A stretch of DNA of 56,115 bases from Clostridiales bacterium (lineage in GTDB: Bacteria > Bacillota > Clostridia > Christensenellales > Aristaeellaceae). A model generated the notes under the pieces. It did not search any database and had not been told where the DNA came from. It saw only the letters and a list, made by a program, of their open reading frames with translations. This document shows positions 42,881 through 53,511 of the stretch, piece by piece. The translations under genes were made by a program, and so were the position numbers. The stretch spans positions 1 to 56,115 of the forward strand of contig SFFH01000049.1 of the NCBI GenBank assembly GCA_004557905.1. The letters run 5' to 3'. Position 1 is the stretch's first letter. Every line of letters starts with the position of its first letter.

Positions 42881-42931
42881 GCGCCCTGTGGCCGATGCCG
42901 ACGTACGGCGAGCTGATGTTCAATGTATAAA
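42881..42931 (+). repeat. 51-bp direct repeat, right copy (duplicated glnN 3' end)
   Basis: Reads in frame as ALWPMPTYGELMFNV and stop, the same ending as glnN, without the rest of the gene. Four mismatches to 41135-41185. Confidence 0.85.
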
Positions 42932-42936
42932 CGAAA

Positions 42937-42969
42937 AACGGGCTGTCTCATGGGCGAGACGGCCCGTTT
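42937..42969. terminator. Bidirectional terminator
   Basis: AACGGGCTGTCTC (about 42937-42949) pairs with GAGACGGCCCGTT (about 42956-42968). It lies between the duplicated glnN end and the minus-strand GtrII-like gene. Confidence 0.75.
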
Positions 42970-42978
42970 ATTGATGCA

Positions 42979-44514
42979 TCAGTACGATATCCCCGGCACG
43001 CCGATGCGCACGACGAGCACGCCGTCGATCATCCGGCAGCAGTCCCTGTCCGGGAAGGCCGGAATGGCGCGCACATCCTCGCGCAGGGCCAGCTTGCGAT
43101 GCGTATCAAAATCCACGAGGTTGACCGGATAGCCCAGCACCTGCCAGAGGTACCATGTATTGGTCTCCGTGTAGGTCACGGCGTAGCTGTTGCTCCCGTA
43201 CATGGAGAGATGCTCGAAGCCCGGGCGCTCCATGCTCAGGCGGGAATCGGAGAGATTGCCGACGATGGCCACGGGCGTGTAGCCCGGATCGTAGCCCTTG
43301 ACCTGCTCCATGCGGTCGATGACGCGGGTCATCACGGAGAGCGTGGACTGGAACTCCAGGTCCCGGCGCAGATAGAGCTGATGGGCGGTGACGAAATTGC
43401 AGCCGTAGAGGAACAGGATGGCGGCGGCCATCAGCGCGCGTGCACCGCGCACGGGTTTTGCAGCGGAATGCCCGGCAGCCTGCTCCGCCAGATAGATGGG
43501 GAAGACAAACGCGAGGAAGAACGCGTAGATCATCGCCGTGTGGATGAAGCCCTTGGAGATGAAATAGACGGCGTTGGCGGCGAAGGGCATCAGCAGCACC
43601 GCGAGAATGGCCAGCAGCGCCGCAGGCAGCGAAATCCTGCGCACGCGCAGCAGCGCCGCGAAGCAGAAGGCCCCCAGCGCAAACACGCCGAAGCCTGCCA
43701 GCGCGGCGAAGCGCGAAAGATGCGTTTCCGGCGCGCGCAGGCAGCGGAAGGGATACAGCCAGGTATCGATGATCAGCCGGAGCACGGACACGCCCTCAAA
43801 CCGGCCGACGTCCGCAATGCTGTTCTGCGCGGTGGAAAGCGTCATGCGCGTGGCGCGAAGAACCATGGACACGGCCGCGGCATACAGGCACAGCCCGGCA
43901 AGCAGCACGAACAGGGCTTTCAGCGCCGTCCGGAGGATCGCATGCGGGGACGCGCCGCCCAGCGCTGCCTTGACCACCAGCATCAGAAAGAGCAGCGCCG
44001 CCGTGGAAACATAGCTCTGATACAGCGCGAGCGACGCGCACAGCAGCAGCGGCGCGGCGAGAAAGCCGAAGCGCCAGCGCGCGCACAGAAAGACGCACGC
44101 CGCCGACAGCAGGAAGGCGAGCATGTACACGTCCATCCAGGAGATATAGGTGCCGCCGGAGAGCGTGAGCGTGGCGTTGGCCGTGAGCACGGCGCAGGTG
44201 AGCGCGATGGAGAGCGTGGATTTGAGCTCGAGCAGGCTCACGATCAGGCAGATGGCCGCGCCGATATACAGGCAGGCGAGCATGCCGACCAGAAACGGAG
44301 CGGGAATGTCGCCGCGCAGCTTCCAGTACAGGGGCTGGAGGAACCGGCCGAAGGAGATCTGGGAGAAGCGGTCGTCGCTCTGGTTGATGAGCAGCGAGTC
44401 ATGCGTAAAGCCGATGGAGGTGAAGCGGTAGACATGCGCGGCGAAAAAGAACAGCGCCGTCAGCAGAAACACGCGGACCACCGTGTGCCGGTCGAGGCGA
44501 AGGCGTTTGAGCAA
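42979..44514 (-). CDS. GtrII-like glucosyltransferase-type membrane protein
   Basis: A 511-residue protein with about twelve helices. The first extracytoplasmic loop, TSIGFTHDSLLINQSDDRFSQ followed by ISFGRFLQPLYW, matches the pattern of GtrII-type glucosyltransferase membrane proteins (acidic residues, then GRF/GRW before a helix). A roughly 110-residue soluble tail begins at about LEFQSTLSVMTRVIDRM. Such proteins decorate surface glycans from lipid-linked glucose; that assignment is moderate. TTG 44514 is chosen because AAGGAGAG is 6 nt before it. A minus-strand promoter, TTTACT (44576-44571) and TATAAT (44553-44548), spacer 17 nt, fits this start. Confidence 0.75.
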   Translation of the reverse strand: MLKRLRLDRHTVVRVFLLTALFFFAAHVYRFTSIGFTHDSLLINQSDDRFSQISFGRFLQPLYWKLRGDIPAPFLVGMLACLYIGAAICLIVSLLELKSTLSIALTCAVLTANATLTLSGGTYISWMDVYMLAFLLSAACVFLCARWRFGFLAAPLLLCASLALYQSYVSTAALLFLMLVVKAALGGASPHAILRTALKALFVLLAGLCLYAAAVSMVLRATRMTLSTAQNSIADVGRFEGVSVLRLIIDTWLYPFRCLRAPETHLSRFAALAGFGVFALGAFCFAALLRVRRISLPAALLAILAVLLMPFAANAVYFISKGFIHTAMIYAFFLAFVFPIYLAEQAAGHSAAKPVRGARALMAAAILFLYGCNFVTAHQLYLRRDLEFQSTLSVMTRVIDRMEQVKGYDPGYTPVAIVGNLSDSRLSMERPGFEHLSMYGSNSYAVTYTETNTWYLWQVLGYPVNLVDFDTHRKLALREDVRAIPAFPDRDCCRMIDGVLVVRIGVPGISY

Positions 44515-44626
44515 GGAAATCTCTCCTTCAGACAGATGGGATGATTCATTATACATGCCGGAGGAAAGAAAGTAAAGAAAGCACGCGGACACTTGATGAC
44601 CGAGCGCTGATTTGTCGCCCAAAAGG

Positions 44627-44655
44627 TTGCTAAAAAAGCCCGATGATGATACAAT
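44627..44655 (+). promoter_or_regulatory. Promoter of secA
   Basis: TTGCTA (44627-44632), TACAAT (44650-44655), spacer 17 nt. Confidence 0.6.
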
Positions 44656-44726
44656 ATATCATTAGCGGAGTATGGGAACCTGCCGGCATGCGCGGGGAGG
44701 ATTGCTTCGCGGTTTGGAGGAAAGCA

Positions 44727-47489
<2,763 letters not shown>

Positions 47490-47500
47490 CGCGCCAGGCA

Positions 47501-47660
47501 GCGAGCCATAAGCGCGAAGCGAACATGGGGTCAAGGGGCGAAGTCCCTTGGCGGGGTCTGGGGCCTGCGGCCCCAGTGTCCCCCATCGCGAAGCGCCCAA
47601 GCAAGAATCGCAGCGGAGCCGAAGGCGACTATTGCGATTCCGCAGGCGCTGCTTGAAACC
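47501..47660 (+). repeat. Dispersed palindromic repeat family A, copy 4
   Basis: Starts GCGAGCCATAAGCGCGAAGC 12 nt after the secA stop and runs through GGGGCGAAGTCCC, GGGGCCTGCGGCCCC and the GAATCGCAGCGGAGCCGAAGG tail to TTGAAAC, most similar to copy 1. Confidence 0.8.
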
Positions 47661-47715
47661 GTGAAAAGCCATACACAAGACATCAGACATGGATTGAATA
47701 AAGGAAGTGAATCGC

Positions 47716-48816
47716 ATGATCGAACTGGATACGTATCGCCAGCAGCTGGGGCAGATCCGCGCGGGCATCACCGAGGTGGGCGGCGCGCTGAACATCGAGG
47801 GCCTCAAGGAGCAGCAGATGGAGCTGCATGAGACCATGAACGAGCCGGATTTCTGGAATGATCTGGAGCGCTCCACGCAGGTCTCCAAGAAGGTGCGCAT
47901 CATCGAGAACAAGCTGGAGCATTACGGCAAGCTCGTCGCGCGCGCGGACGACGTGGAGGCGACCATGGAGCTGGCCGAGGAGATGGGGGATGCCGATCTC
48001 GTGACCGAGGCGGGCGAGGAGATCAAGAAGCTGACAGAGGACCTGGCGGAGCTGCGCCTGGAGACACTGCTGCGCGGCGACTACGACAGCAACAACGCCT
48101 ACATCTCCCTGCATGCCGGCGCGGGCGGCACCGAGGCGCAGGACTGGACGCAGATGCTCAGCCGCATGTACCAGCGCTACTGCGAGCGCCACGGCTTTGA
48201 CGTAAAGGTCATCGACCTGCTGGACGGCGACGAGGCGGGCCTCAAGTCCATCACCATGGAAATCACCGGCGAGAACGCCTACGGCTTCCTGCGCGGCGAG
48301 AAGGGCGTGCACCGGCTGGTGCGCATCAGCCCGTTTGACGCGAACGCACGCCGCCAGACGAGCTTCTCCTCGCTGGATGTCTCCCCGATCATCGAGGACG
48401 ACGACAACGAGATCGAGATCGACATGAAGGACGTGCGCACGGACGTGTACCACGCCTCCGGCGCGGGCGGACAGAACGTCAACAAGACCTCCTCCGCCGT
48501 GCGCATGACGCACTACCCGACGGGCATCGTCGTCTCCTCCCAGACCAGCCGCGACCAGGTGCACAACCGCGAGAACTGTATCCGCATGCTCAAGGCCAAG
48601 CTGCTGGAGCTGCGCGAGCGTGAGCGCGAGGAGAAGATGGCCGACATCAAGGGCGAGATGAAGAAGATCGAATGGGGCAGCCAGATCCGCTCCTACGTCT
48701 TCCATCCGTATTCCATGGTGAAGGATCACCGCACCGGCTATGAGACGAGCAACGTGGACGCGGTGATGGACGGCGAGATCGACGGCTTCATCACGGCGTA
48801 CCTGCAAATGCAATGA
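47716..48816 (+). CDS. prfB: Peptide chain release factor 2
   Basis: A 366-residue RF2 that reads UGA and UAA stop codons. The codon-recognition tripeptide SPF is at 205-207 and the peptidyl-tRNA hydrolysis motif GGQ at 251-253, both at canonical positions. The usual autoregulatory in-frame UGA with +1 frameshift near codon 25 is absent; the frame is continuous. ATG 47716 follows AAGGAAGTGA. secA-prfB order is typical of Bacillota. Terminator at 48825-48850. Confidence 0.97.
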   Translation: MIELDTYRQQLGQIRAGITEVGGALNIEGLKEQQMELHETMNEPDFWNDLERSTQVSKKVRIIENKLEHYGKLVARADDVEATMELAEEMGDADLVTEAGEEIKKLTEDLAELRLETLLRGDYDSNNAYISLHAGAGGTEAQDWTQMLSRMYQRYCERHGFDVKVIDLLDGDEAGLKSITMEITGENAYGFLRGEKGVHRLVRISPFDANARRQTSFSSLDVSPIIEDDDNEIEIDMKDVRTDVYHASGAGGQNVNKTSSAVRMTHYPTGIVVSSQTSRDQVHNRENCIRMLKAKLLELREREREEKMADIKGEMKKIEWGSQIRSYVFHPYSMVKDHRTGYETSNVDAVMDGEIDGFITAYLQMQ

Positions 48817-48824
48817 CAAGATCG

Positions 48825-48850
48825 GCCCTCCCCTGTGGGGGAGGGCTTTT
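48825..48850 (+). terminator. Terminator of prfB
   Basis: GCCCTCCCC (48825-48833) pairs with GGGGAGGGC (48838-48846), then TTTT. Confidence 0.8.
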
Positions 48851-48871
48851 CCGGTGAAGAAGGAAAAGATC

Positions 48872-49612
48872 ATGAAGAAGATGGCATGGATCACCGGCAT
48901 TCTGACGGGCCTGATGGTGCTGCTTGCGGCGCTGGGCGCCGTCGGTGTGGCGGTGAAGAACATCGCCGGGGACGAGACGTTTTACGCCGCGCAGTCCCGG
49001 CAGGCGGTCATGCAGGAGGGCGGCTTTGCCTCCGAGGAGGAGGTGACCGCGTACATCGGCCTTGACCAGGCGCAGCAGCAGGCCGTGGCCGGCGAGCTGG
49101 CAGCCTATGTGACCGGCGAGGCGGATGCGCTGCCGGAGCTCCTGAACGAGGACGAGCAGCAGCACATGCGCGACGTGCGCACGGTCGTGGCGTCGATGGC
49201 GAACATGAGCAGGATGTACCTGACGCTTGCGGCGGCGCTGGCGGTCGTGACGGCGTGGACGGGCGCCAAGCTCAAGAAGCGCAATCTGCCCAGACTTATC
49301 GGCGCGCTGGCGGCGGTCGGCCTCATCATGCTGATCGTGATGAACCTGGTGAACGAGATCACGGCGGGCGGCTTCGCGCAGATGTTCACGGCAGTGCACG
49401 AGGTGCTCTTTGACAACGACCTGTGGCTGATGAATCCGGATACGGACATCCTGATCCGCATGATGCCCCAGACGCTGTTTGAACAGGCGCTGCTGGGTGG
49501 CGCGAACCAGGCGCTGCGGGTCTTCCTGCTCGTGTGGGTGATGCTGATTGCGCTGCATGAGATTGTGCAGCGCATGATTCGCAGGCATCTGAGCGAGCGG
49601 AAGGCGGCGTAA
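48872..49612 (+). CDS. DUF1461-family integral membrane protein
   Basis: A 246-residue protein with an N-terminal helix, a roughly 75-residue outer loop, three further helices and the family signature HEVLFDNDLWLMNPDTDILIRMMPQTLF (recorded here by its start and end at about residues 185-212). DUF1461 proteins of Bacillota have unknown function. ATG 48872 is preferred over GTG 48854 because AAGGAAAAG precedes it. It lies between prfB and tsaD on the same strand. Confidence 0.8.
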   Translation: MKKMAWITGILTGLMVLLAALGAVGVAVKNIAGDETFYAAQSRQAVMQEGGFASEEEVTAYIGLDQAQQQAVAGELAAYVTGEADALPELLNEDEQQHMRDVRTVVASMANMSRMYLTLAAALAVVTAWTGAKLKKRNLPRLIGALAAVGLIMLIVMNLVNEITAGGFAQMFTAVHEVLFDNDLWLMNPDTDILIRMMPQTLFEQALLGGANQALRVFLLVWVMLIALHEIVQRMIRRHLSERKAA

Positions 49613-49697
49613 GGAATCGTGCAGCGGGCGCGAAGGGCTTCGCCCGAAAAGCGGTTCGGAAGGGGAGCGGGCATGGCCCGCCCAAGGGAGTGAACGC

Positions 49698-50756
49698 ATG
49701 AATTACGAACAGAGCGCCAGGGAGCAGGCGGAAAGGCTCCGCGCGAGCGGCCACGCGACGATCCTGGCGATTGAATCCAGCTGCGACGAGACGGCGGCGG
49801 CGATCATCCGCGACGGCCGGGAGATCGTCTCTTCAATCATCTCCTCGCAGATCCCGCTGCACGCGATGTACGGCGGCGTGGTGCCGGAGATCGCCTCCCG
49901 CAAGCATGTGGAGAGCATGGACCCGGTCGTGGACGAGTGCCTCAAAAAGGCAAACATGACCCTTGCGGACGTGGACGCCGTCGCCGTAACCTACGGCCCG
50001 GGCCTGGTGGGCGCGCTGCTCATCGGCGTCTCTGCGGCGAAGGCGCTGGCGTACGCGGCGGGCAAGCCGCTCATCCCGGTCAACCACATCGAGGGTCACG
50101 TCAGCGCAAACTACATCGCACACAGGGATCTGGAGCCGCCGTTCGTCTGCCTGGTGGCCTCCGGCGGCCATTCGCACATCGTGCGCGTGGACGATTACGG
50201 CGTCTATACGCTGCTGGGCCAGACGATGGACGACGCGGCGGGCGAGGCCTTTGACAAGGCGGCGCGCGTGCTGGGCCTGCCGTATCCCGGCGGTCCGCTG
50301 CTGGACAAGCTGAGCCGCGAGGGCAATCCGCACGCGCTCAAGCTCCCGCATGTGCAGACCCCGGGCCGCTACGACTACAGCTTCTCGGGCCTGAAGACCG
50401 CGCTCATCAACACGGTGCACAAGCTGCGCCAGAGCGGGCAGGACGTGCCGGCGGCGGATATCGCGGCCAGCTTCCAGTATGCGGCGGTGGAGCTGCTCAG
50501 CGACAAGGCCGTGCTCGCGGCGAAGGAGTCCTCAAGCCGGGTCATGGCGCTGGCGGGCGGCGTGGCCAGCAACTCCGGCTTGCGCAATACGATGAACGAC
50601 AAGTGCCAGAAGGCCGGCATCCGCCTGATGATGCCGCCGCCCATCCTGTGCACGGACAACGCGGCGATGATCGGAAGCGCAGGCTTCTACCGCCTGATGC
50701 GCGGGGAGATCGCCGGGCTGGATCTGAACGCCTGTCCGTCGCTCCGGCTGGTATAA
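49698..50756 (+). CDS. tsaD: tRNA N6-adenosine threonylcarbamoyltransferase TsaD
   Basis: A 352-residue ASKHA-fold enzyme that, with TsaB and TsaE, transfers the threonylcarbamoyl group to A37 of ANN-decoding tRNAs. The metal-binding histidines are His130 and His134 in NHIEGHVSA; ILAIESSCDETAAAI, VTYGPGLVGALLIG, ASGGHSH and GGVASNSGLR are family motifs. It has about 17 extra N-terminal residues (NYEQSAREQAERLRASG). AAGGGAG precedes ATG 49698. TsaB and TsaE genes are not in the window. Confidence 0.97.
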   Translation: MNYEQSAREQAERLRASGHATILAIESSCDETAAAIIRDGREIVSSIISSQIPLHAMYGGVVPEIASRKHVESMDPVVDECLKKANMTLADVDAVAVTYGPGLVGALLIGVSAAKALAYAAGKPLIPVNHIEGHVSANYIAHRDLEPPFVCLVASGGHSHIVRVDDYGVYTLLGQTMDDAAGEAFDKAARVLGLPYPGGPLLDKLSREGNPHALKLPHVQTPGRYDYSFSGLKTALINTVHKLRQSGQDVPAADIAASFQYAAVELLSDKAVLAAKESSSRVMALAGGVASNSGLRNTMNDKCQKAGIRLMMPPPILCTDNAAMIGSAGFYRLMRGEIAGLDLNACPSLRLV

Positions 50757-50776
50757 ACTGTACAGTTCTTCCGGGA

Positions 50777-51063
50777 ATTTCCAATCAAATATGTCAAAGC
50801 TGCGTCCAAATTATTACACTTTCGTAATATACAGGCGCAGCTTTGTCAACTCCTTTGACCTGTGGAAAACTCGAATTATCCACAATTATACACAGCTCCC
50901 GGGGAAAGACCTGTGGACAACTGTGGATAACCCAGGGGAAAAGGCGAAAAATCCTTTGGCTTCCACGCATACAGCCTGTGGACAATCCCGGGGAAAACTG
51001 GGGATAACCTGTGGGGAAACGTGGAAAAGCTGTGAAAAGGAATTGTAACATTTGATTGGAAAT
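50777..51063. other. DnaA-box cluster bounded by 14-bp inverted repeats
   Basis: The non-coding gap 50757-51166 contains perfect DnaA boxes TTATCCACA at 50876-50884 (plus) and 50922-50930 (minus, TGTGGATAA), and one-mismatch boxes at 50861 (TGTGGAAAA), 50886 (TTATACACA), 50912 and 50977 (TGTGGACAA) and 50999 (TGGGGATAA), with weaker ones at 51010 and 51020. An AT-rich stretch lies to the left (about 50805-50832) inside a 10-bp hairpin, CAAAGCTGCG (50795-50804) with CGCAGCTTTG (50836-50845). The whole is framed by ATTTCCAATCAAAT (50777-50790) and its exact reverse complement (51050-51063). Role unknown: origin-like, DnaA-titrating or mobile. Confidence 0.7.
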
Positions 51064-51166
51064 GCAGGAGGATTGTGACAGCGCCGCCATATTTCTGCCG
51101 CCTTCGTGACATGATTGCCCCGCCGCGCGCATATGTCCGCATATCAAAAGGCGGGGATGTGGGAAT

Positions 51167-51973
51167 GTGGGCAAGACGGCAAAACGGGATCGGATACGGC
51201 TGTACACGGGGATGCTGCTGGGCGTGACGGCGCTGTGCACGCTGACGCTGCTGTGCGCGGCGGGATCGAGCGCCGTGCAGACGTTCGCGCAGGAGCTTGC
51301 GCCCGCGCAGACAGCGCTCGTGCAGGGGCCGCTCACGGGCCTGACGGTGGCGGTGGACGCCGGGCACGGCGGCTACGACGGCGGCGCGGTCGGCCGGGTT
51401 AGCGGCGTGCCGGAGAAGGGGCTCAATCTCGATGTGGCGCAGCGCGTGGAGAAGCTGCTCGTGCAGCAGGGCGCGGACGTGGTGATGACGCGTACGGGCG
51501 ACTATGCGCTGTGCGACGAGCACCCGCCCATCCGCAGAAAGCTGCAGGACATGCAGCGGCGCGCGGCGCTCATCCGGCTGAACGACGCGGATGTGGTGCT
51601 CTCCATCCACATGAACGAGTACGCCGGACGGGGCGAGAGCGGGCCGCAGGTGTTCTACCGCGAGGACTGCCCGGCGGGACGTCTGCTGGCCGGCGCCATC
51701 CAGAATGCGATGATCGGGGAGCTTCAGCCCCGGCAGAGGCGGACGGCGCTGGGCGGAGACTACTACATCCTGACGCTGGGCGTGCCGAGCGTGCTGGTGG
51801 AGTGTGGTTTCCTCTCCAACCGGGAGGAGGAGGCGCGGCTTTTGCAGGAGGACTACCGGCAGCGTGTGGCCAGGGGTGTGGTGCAGGGGCTGCTTGACTG
51901 GCACGCGCTGCCGCAGGAAAAGCCGCAGCCGCTTCCCGCGGTGGACAGGAGCGACGAGCCGACAGCGGAGTGA
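51167..51973 (+). CDS. cwlD: N-acetylmuramoyl-L-alanine amidase, CwlD-like
   Basis: A 268-residue protein: signal-anchor (about 12-32), then an Amidase_3 domain with the zinc ligands His67 (VDAGHGGYDGGA), Glu83 (PEKGLNLD) and His148 (SIHMNEY) and the catalytic Glu212 (LVECGFLSN). Short size and single domain with an N-terminal anchor fit CwlD, which trims peptide from muramic acid during spore cortex synthesis; a general cell-wall amidase is the alternative. GTG 51167 is the likely start, with a G-rich upstream region but no clean ribosome binding site. A family C repeat follows. Confidence 0.85.
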   Translation: MGKTAKRDRIRLYTGMLLGVTALCTLTLLCAAGSSAVQTFAQELAPAQTALVQGPLTGLTVAVDAGHGGYDGGAVGRVSGVPEKGLNLDVAQRVEKLLVQQGADVVMTRTGDYALCDEHPPIRRKLQDMQRRAALIRLNDADVVLSIHMNEYAGRGESGPQVFYREDCPAGRLLAGAIQNAMIGELQPRQRRTALGGDYYILTLGVPSVLVECGFLSNREEEARLLQEDYRQRVARGVVQGLLDWHALPQEKPQPLPAVDRSDEPTAE

Positions 51974-52013
51974 GCGTGCTTGGCAATAGGGAGCTAAAGG
52001 GAGAGAAAGTTCA

Positions 52014-52135
52014 CGAACTCCCTCAGTCAGCTTCGCTGACAGCTCCCTCAAGAGGGAGCCTAATTCGGTTCAAGTAGCCTTAGCCTCCCTCTTGAGGGAG
52101 GTGGCTGCCGCAGCAGCCGGAGGGAGTGGTCCTTC
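52014..52135 (+). repeat. Dispersed palindromic repeat family C, copy 2
   Basis: GAACTCCCTCAGTCAGCTTC and following bases match 24321-24367, then a mirrored half from about 52080 (CCTCCCTCTTGAGGGAGG, GGCTGCCGCAGCAGCC, GGAGGGAGTGG). It fills most of the gap 51974-52275; a -10-like TATACT (52193) before mrnC is the only other signal. Confidence 0.75.
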
Positions 52136-52275
52136 GTTCGCATTCGCTCCCTTTTGTGATTATGAAGGACTTCCCTTTTTTTTTCTTTGGTGGTATACTG
52201 TAACCTAGAAAAATGGTGTACTGCGATGTTTTTCAAAAATGAGAATCCGGATCAAATCCCAAAGGGAGTGGCCTT

Positions 52276-52716
52276 TTGCTCAAGGAAGAACTGAATTCCG
52301 CGCACGATGCCTTTGCCCCGGCCGATATCCGCGGGCTCAATCCGCTGCAGATGGCGTACGTCGGTGATACGGTGCACGACCTGTATGTGCGCAGCATGCT
52401 CCTTTCCCGGGGCATGGCCGTCGGCAAGATGCACCGGCAGGCGGTGCGCATGGTCAGCGCGGGCGCGCAGGCGCGGATGCTTGAGCGCATCGAGCCGGAG
52501 CTGACGCAGGAGGAGGCGGACATCGCGCGCCGCGGCCGCAACAGCCAGGCCAAGCATGCTGCGCCCCGGCATGCCGACCCGGCGGACTACGCGCACGCGA
52601 CGGCGCTGGAGGCCCTGTGGGGCTACCTGTACCTGTCCGGCCAGACGCAAAGGCTGGATGAACTGATGAAGCTTGCGCTCACGCGCACGGAGGATGTATG
52701 GCAAAAGCAAACCTGA
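52276..52716 (+). CDS. mrnC: Mini-ribonuclease III
   Basis: A 146-residue RNase III catalytic domain without the double-strand RNA binding domain, which matures 23S rRNA in Bacillota. QMAYVGDTVHDLYVR carries the catalytic Asp31, and ALEALWGYLYLSG the second acidic motif. TTG 52276 is preceded by AAAGGGAG at proper spacing. Its end overlaps thyX by 19 nt. The order mrnC-thyX-rlmB-rae1-sigH is the conserved Bacillota arrangement. Confidence 0.93.
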   Translation: MLKEELNSAHDAFAPADIRGLNPLQMAYVGDTVHDLYVRSMLLSRGMAVGKMHRQAVRMVSAGAQARMLERIEPELTQEEADIARRGRNSQAKHAAPRHADPADYAHATALEALWGYLYLSGQTQRLDELMKLALTRTEDVWQKQT

Positions 52717-53420
52717 AGGTGATGCTGCTGCGCGCGACGCCCGACCCGGACGAGGTGGTGGCGCTGGGCGCGCGGCTGTGCTACGCGCAGGCGGATCTTG
52801 ACGCGCTGCGCGAGCGCGTGGAGACGACCGATCAGCAGAAGTATATCGCGGGCGTGATGGCGCGCGGCCACCTGTCCGTGACGGAGCACGCGAGCTTTAC
52901 GTTCGCGGTGGAGGGCGTGTCTCGCGCGCTGCTCGCGCAGCTGACGCGGCACCGCATCGCCAGCTTCTCCGTGCAAAGCCAGCGCTATGTCTCCATGGCG
53001 GACGGCTTTGACTACGTGATTCCGCCGTCCATCAGCGCGCTGGGCGCGCAGGAGGAGGCCGAGTTTATCCGCCAGATGGATACGATGCATGCATGGTATT
53101 GCCAGTGGCAGGAAAAACTGGGCGGGGCGAAGGAGGCCGCGAACCAGGACGCGCGCTTCGTGCTGCCCAACGCGGCGGCGACGCGCCTTTTGATGACCAT
53201 GAACGCGCGCGAGCTGATGCACTTTTTCGAGCTGCGCTGCTGCAACCGCGCGCAGTGGGAGATCCGCGAGATGGCCTGGCAGATGCTCGCCGAATGCCGC
53301 AAGGCTGCGCCCGCGCTGTTTCGGGACGCCGGCCCCGCGTGCCTGCGGGGCGCGTGCCCGGAGGGCAAGGCCTGCTGCGGCAGGGCGGACGAGGTCAAGC
53401 AGCGCTCCAAAACGCTATAA
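52698..53420 (+). CDS. thyX: Flavin-dependent thymidylate synthase
   Basis: A 240-residue ThyX making dTMP from dUMP with methylene-tetrahydrofolate and FAD. The signature RHRxxSFSxQSQRY is at residues 84-97 (RHRIASFSVQSQRY), and GHLSVTEHASFTF and NARELMHFFELRCC are further motifs. The C-terminal tail has an unusual number of cysteines (ACLRGACPEGKACCG). Overlaps the end of mrnC, implying translational coupling. ATG 52698 has a GGAGGATGT-like signal within mrnC. Confidence 0.96.
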   Translation: MAKANLKVMLLRATPDPDEVVALGARLCYAQADLDALRERVETTDQQKYIAGVMARGHLSVTEHASFTFAVEGVSRALLAQLTRHRIASFSVQSQRYVSMADGFDYVIPPSISALGAQEEAEFIRQMDTMHAWYCQWQEKLGGAKEAANQDARFVLPNAAATRLLMTMNARELMHFFELRCCNRAQWEIREMAWQMLAECRKAAPALFRDAGPACLRGACPEGKACCGRADEVKQRSKTL

Positions 53421-53475
53421 GCCTTCCCCTCTGGGGAAGGTCCCCCGCAAGGCCGGATGAGGTCCCCTGCTATCA
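53421..53475 (+). repeat. Dispersed palindromic repeat family B, copy 2
   Basis: GCCTTCCCCTCTGGGGAAGG and CCGGATGAGGTCCCC, as in 12958-13012. Confidence 0.75.
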
Positions 53476-53511
53476 CGGGGATGAAGAGAAAACCGAAAGA
53501 AGGATACGACG

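Noticed and set aside
50777..51063. DnaA-box cluster as the chromosomal origin
   Set aside because: No dnaA, dnaN, rpmH or other origin-proximal genes are near; kept as an unexplained element only.
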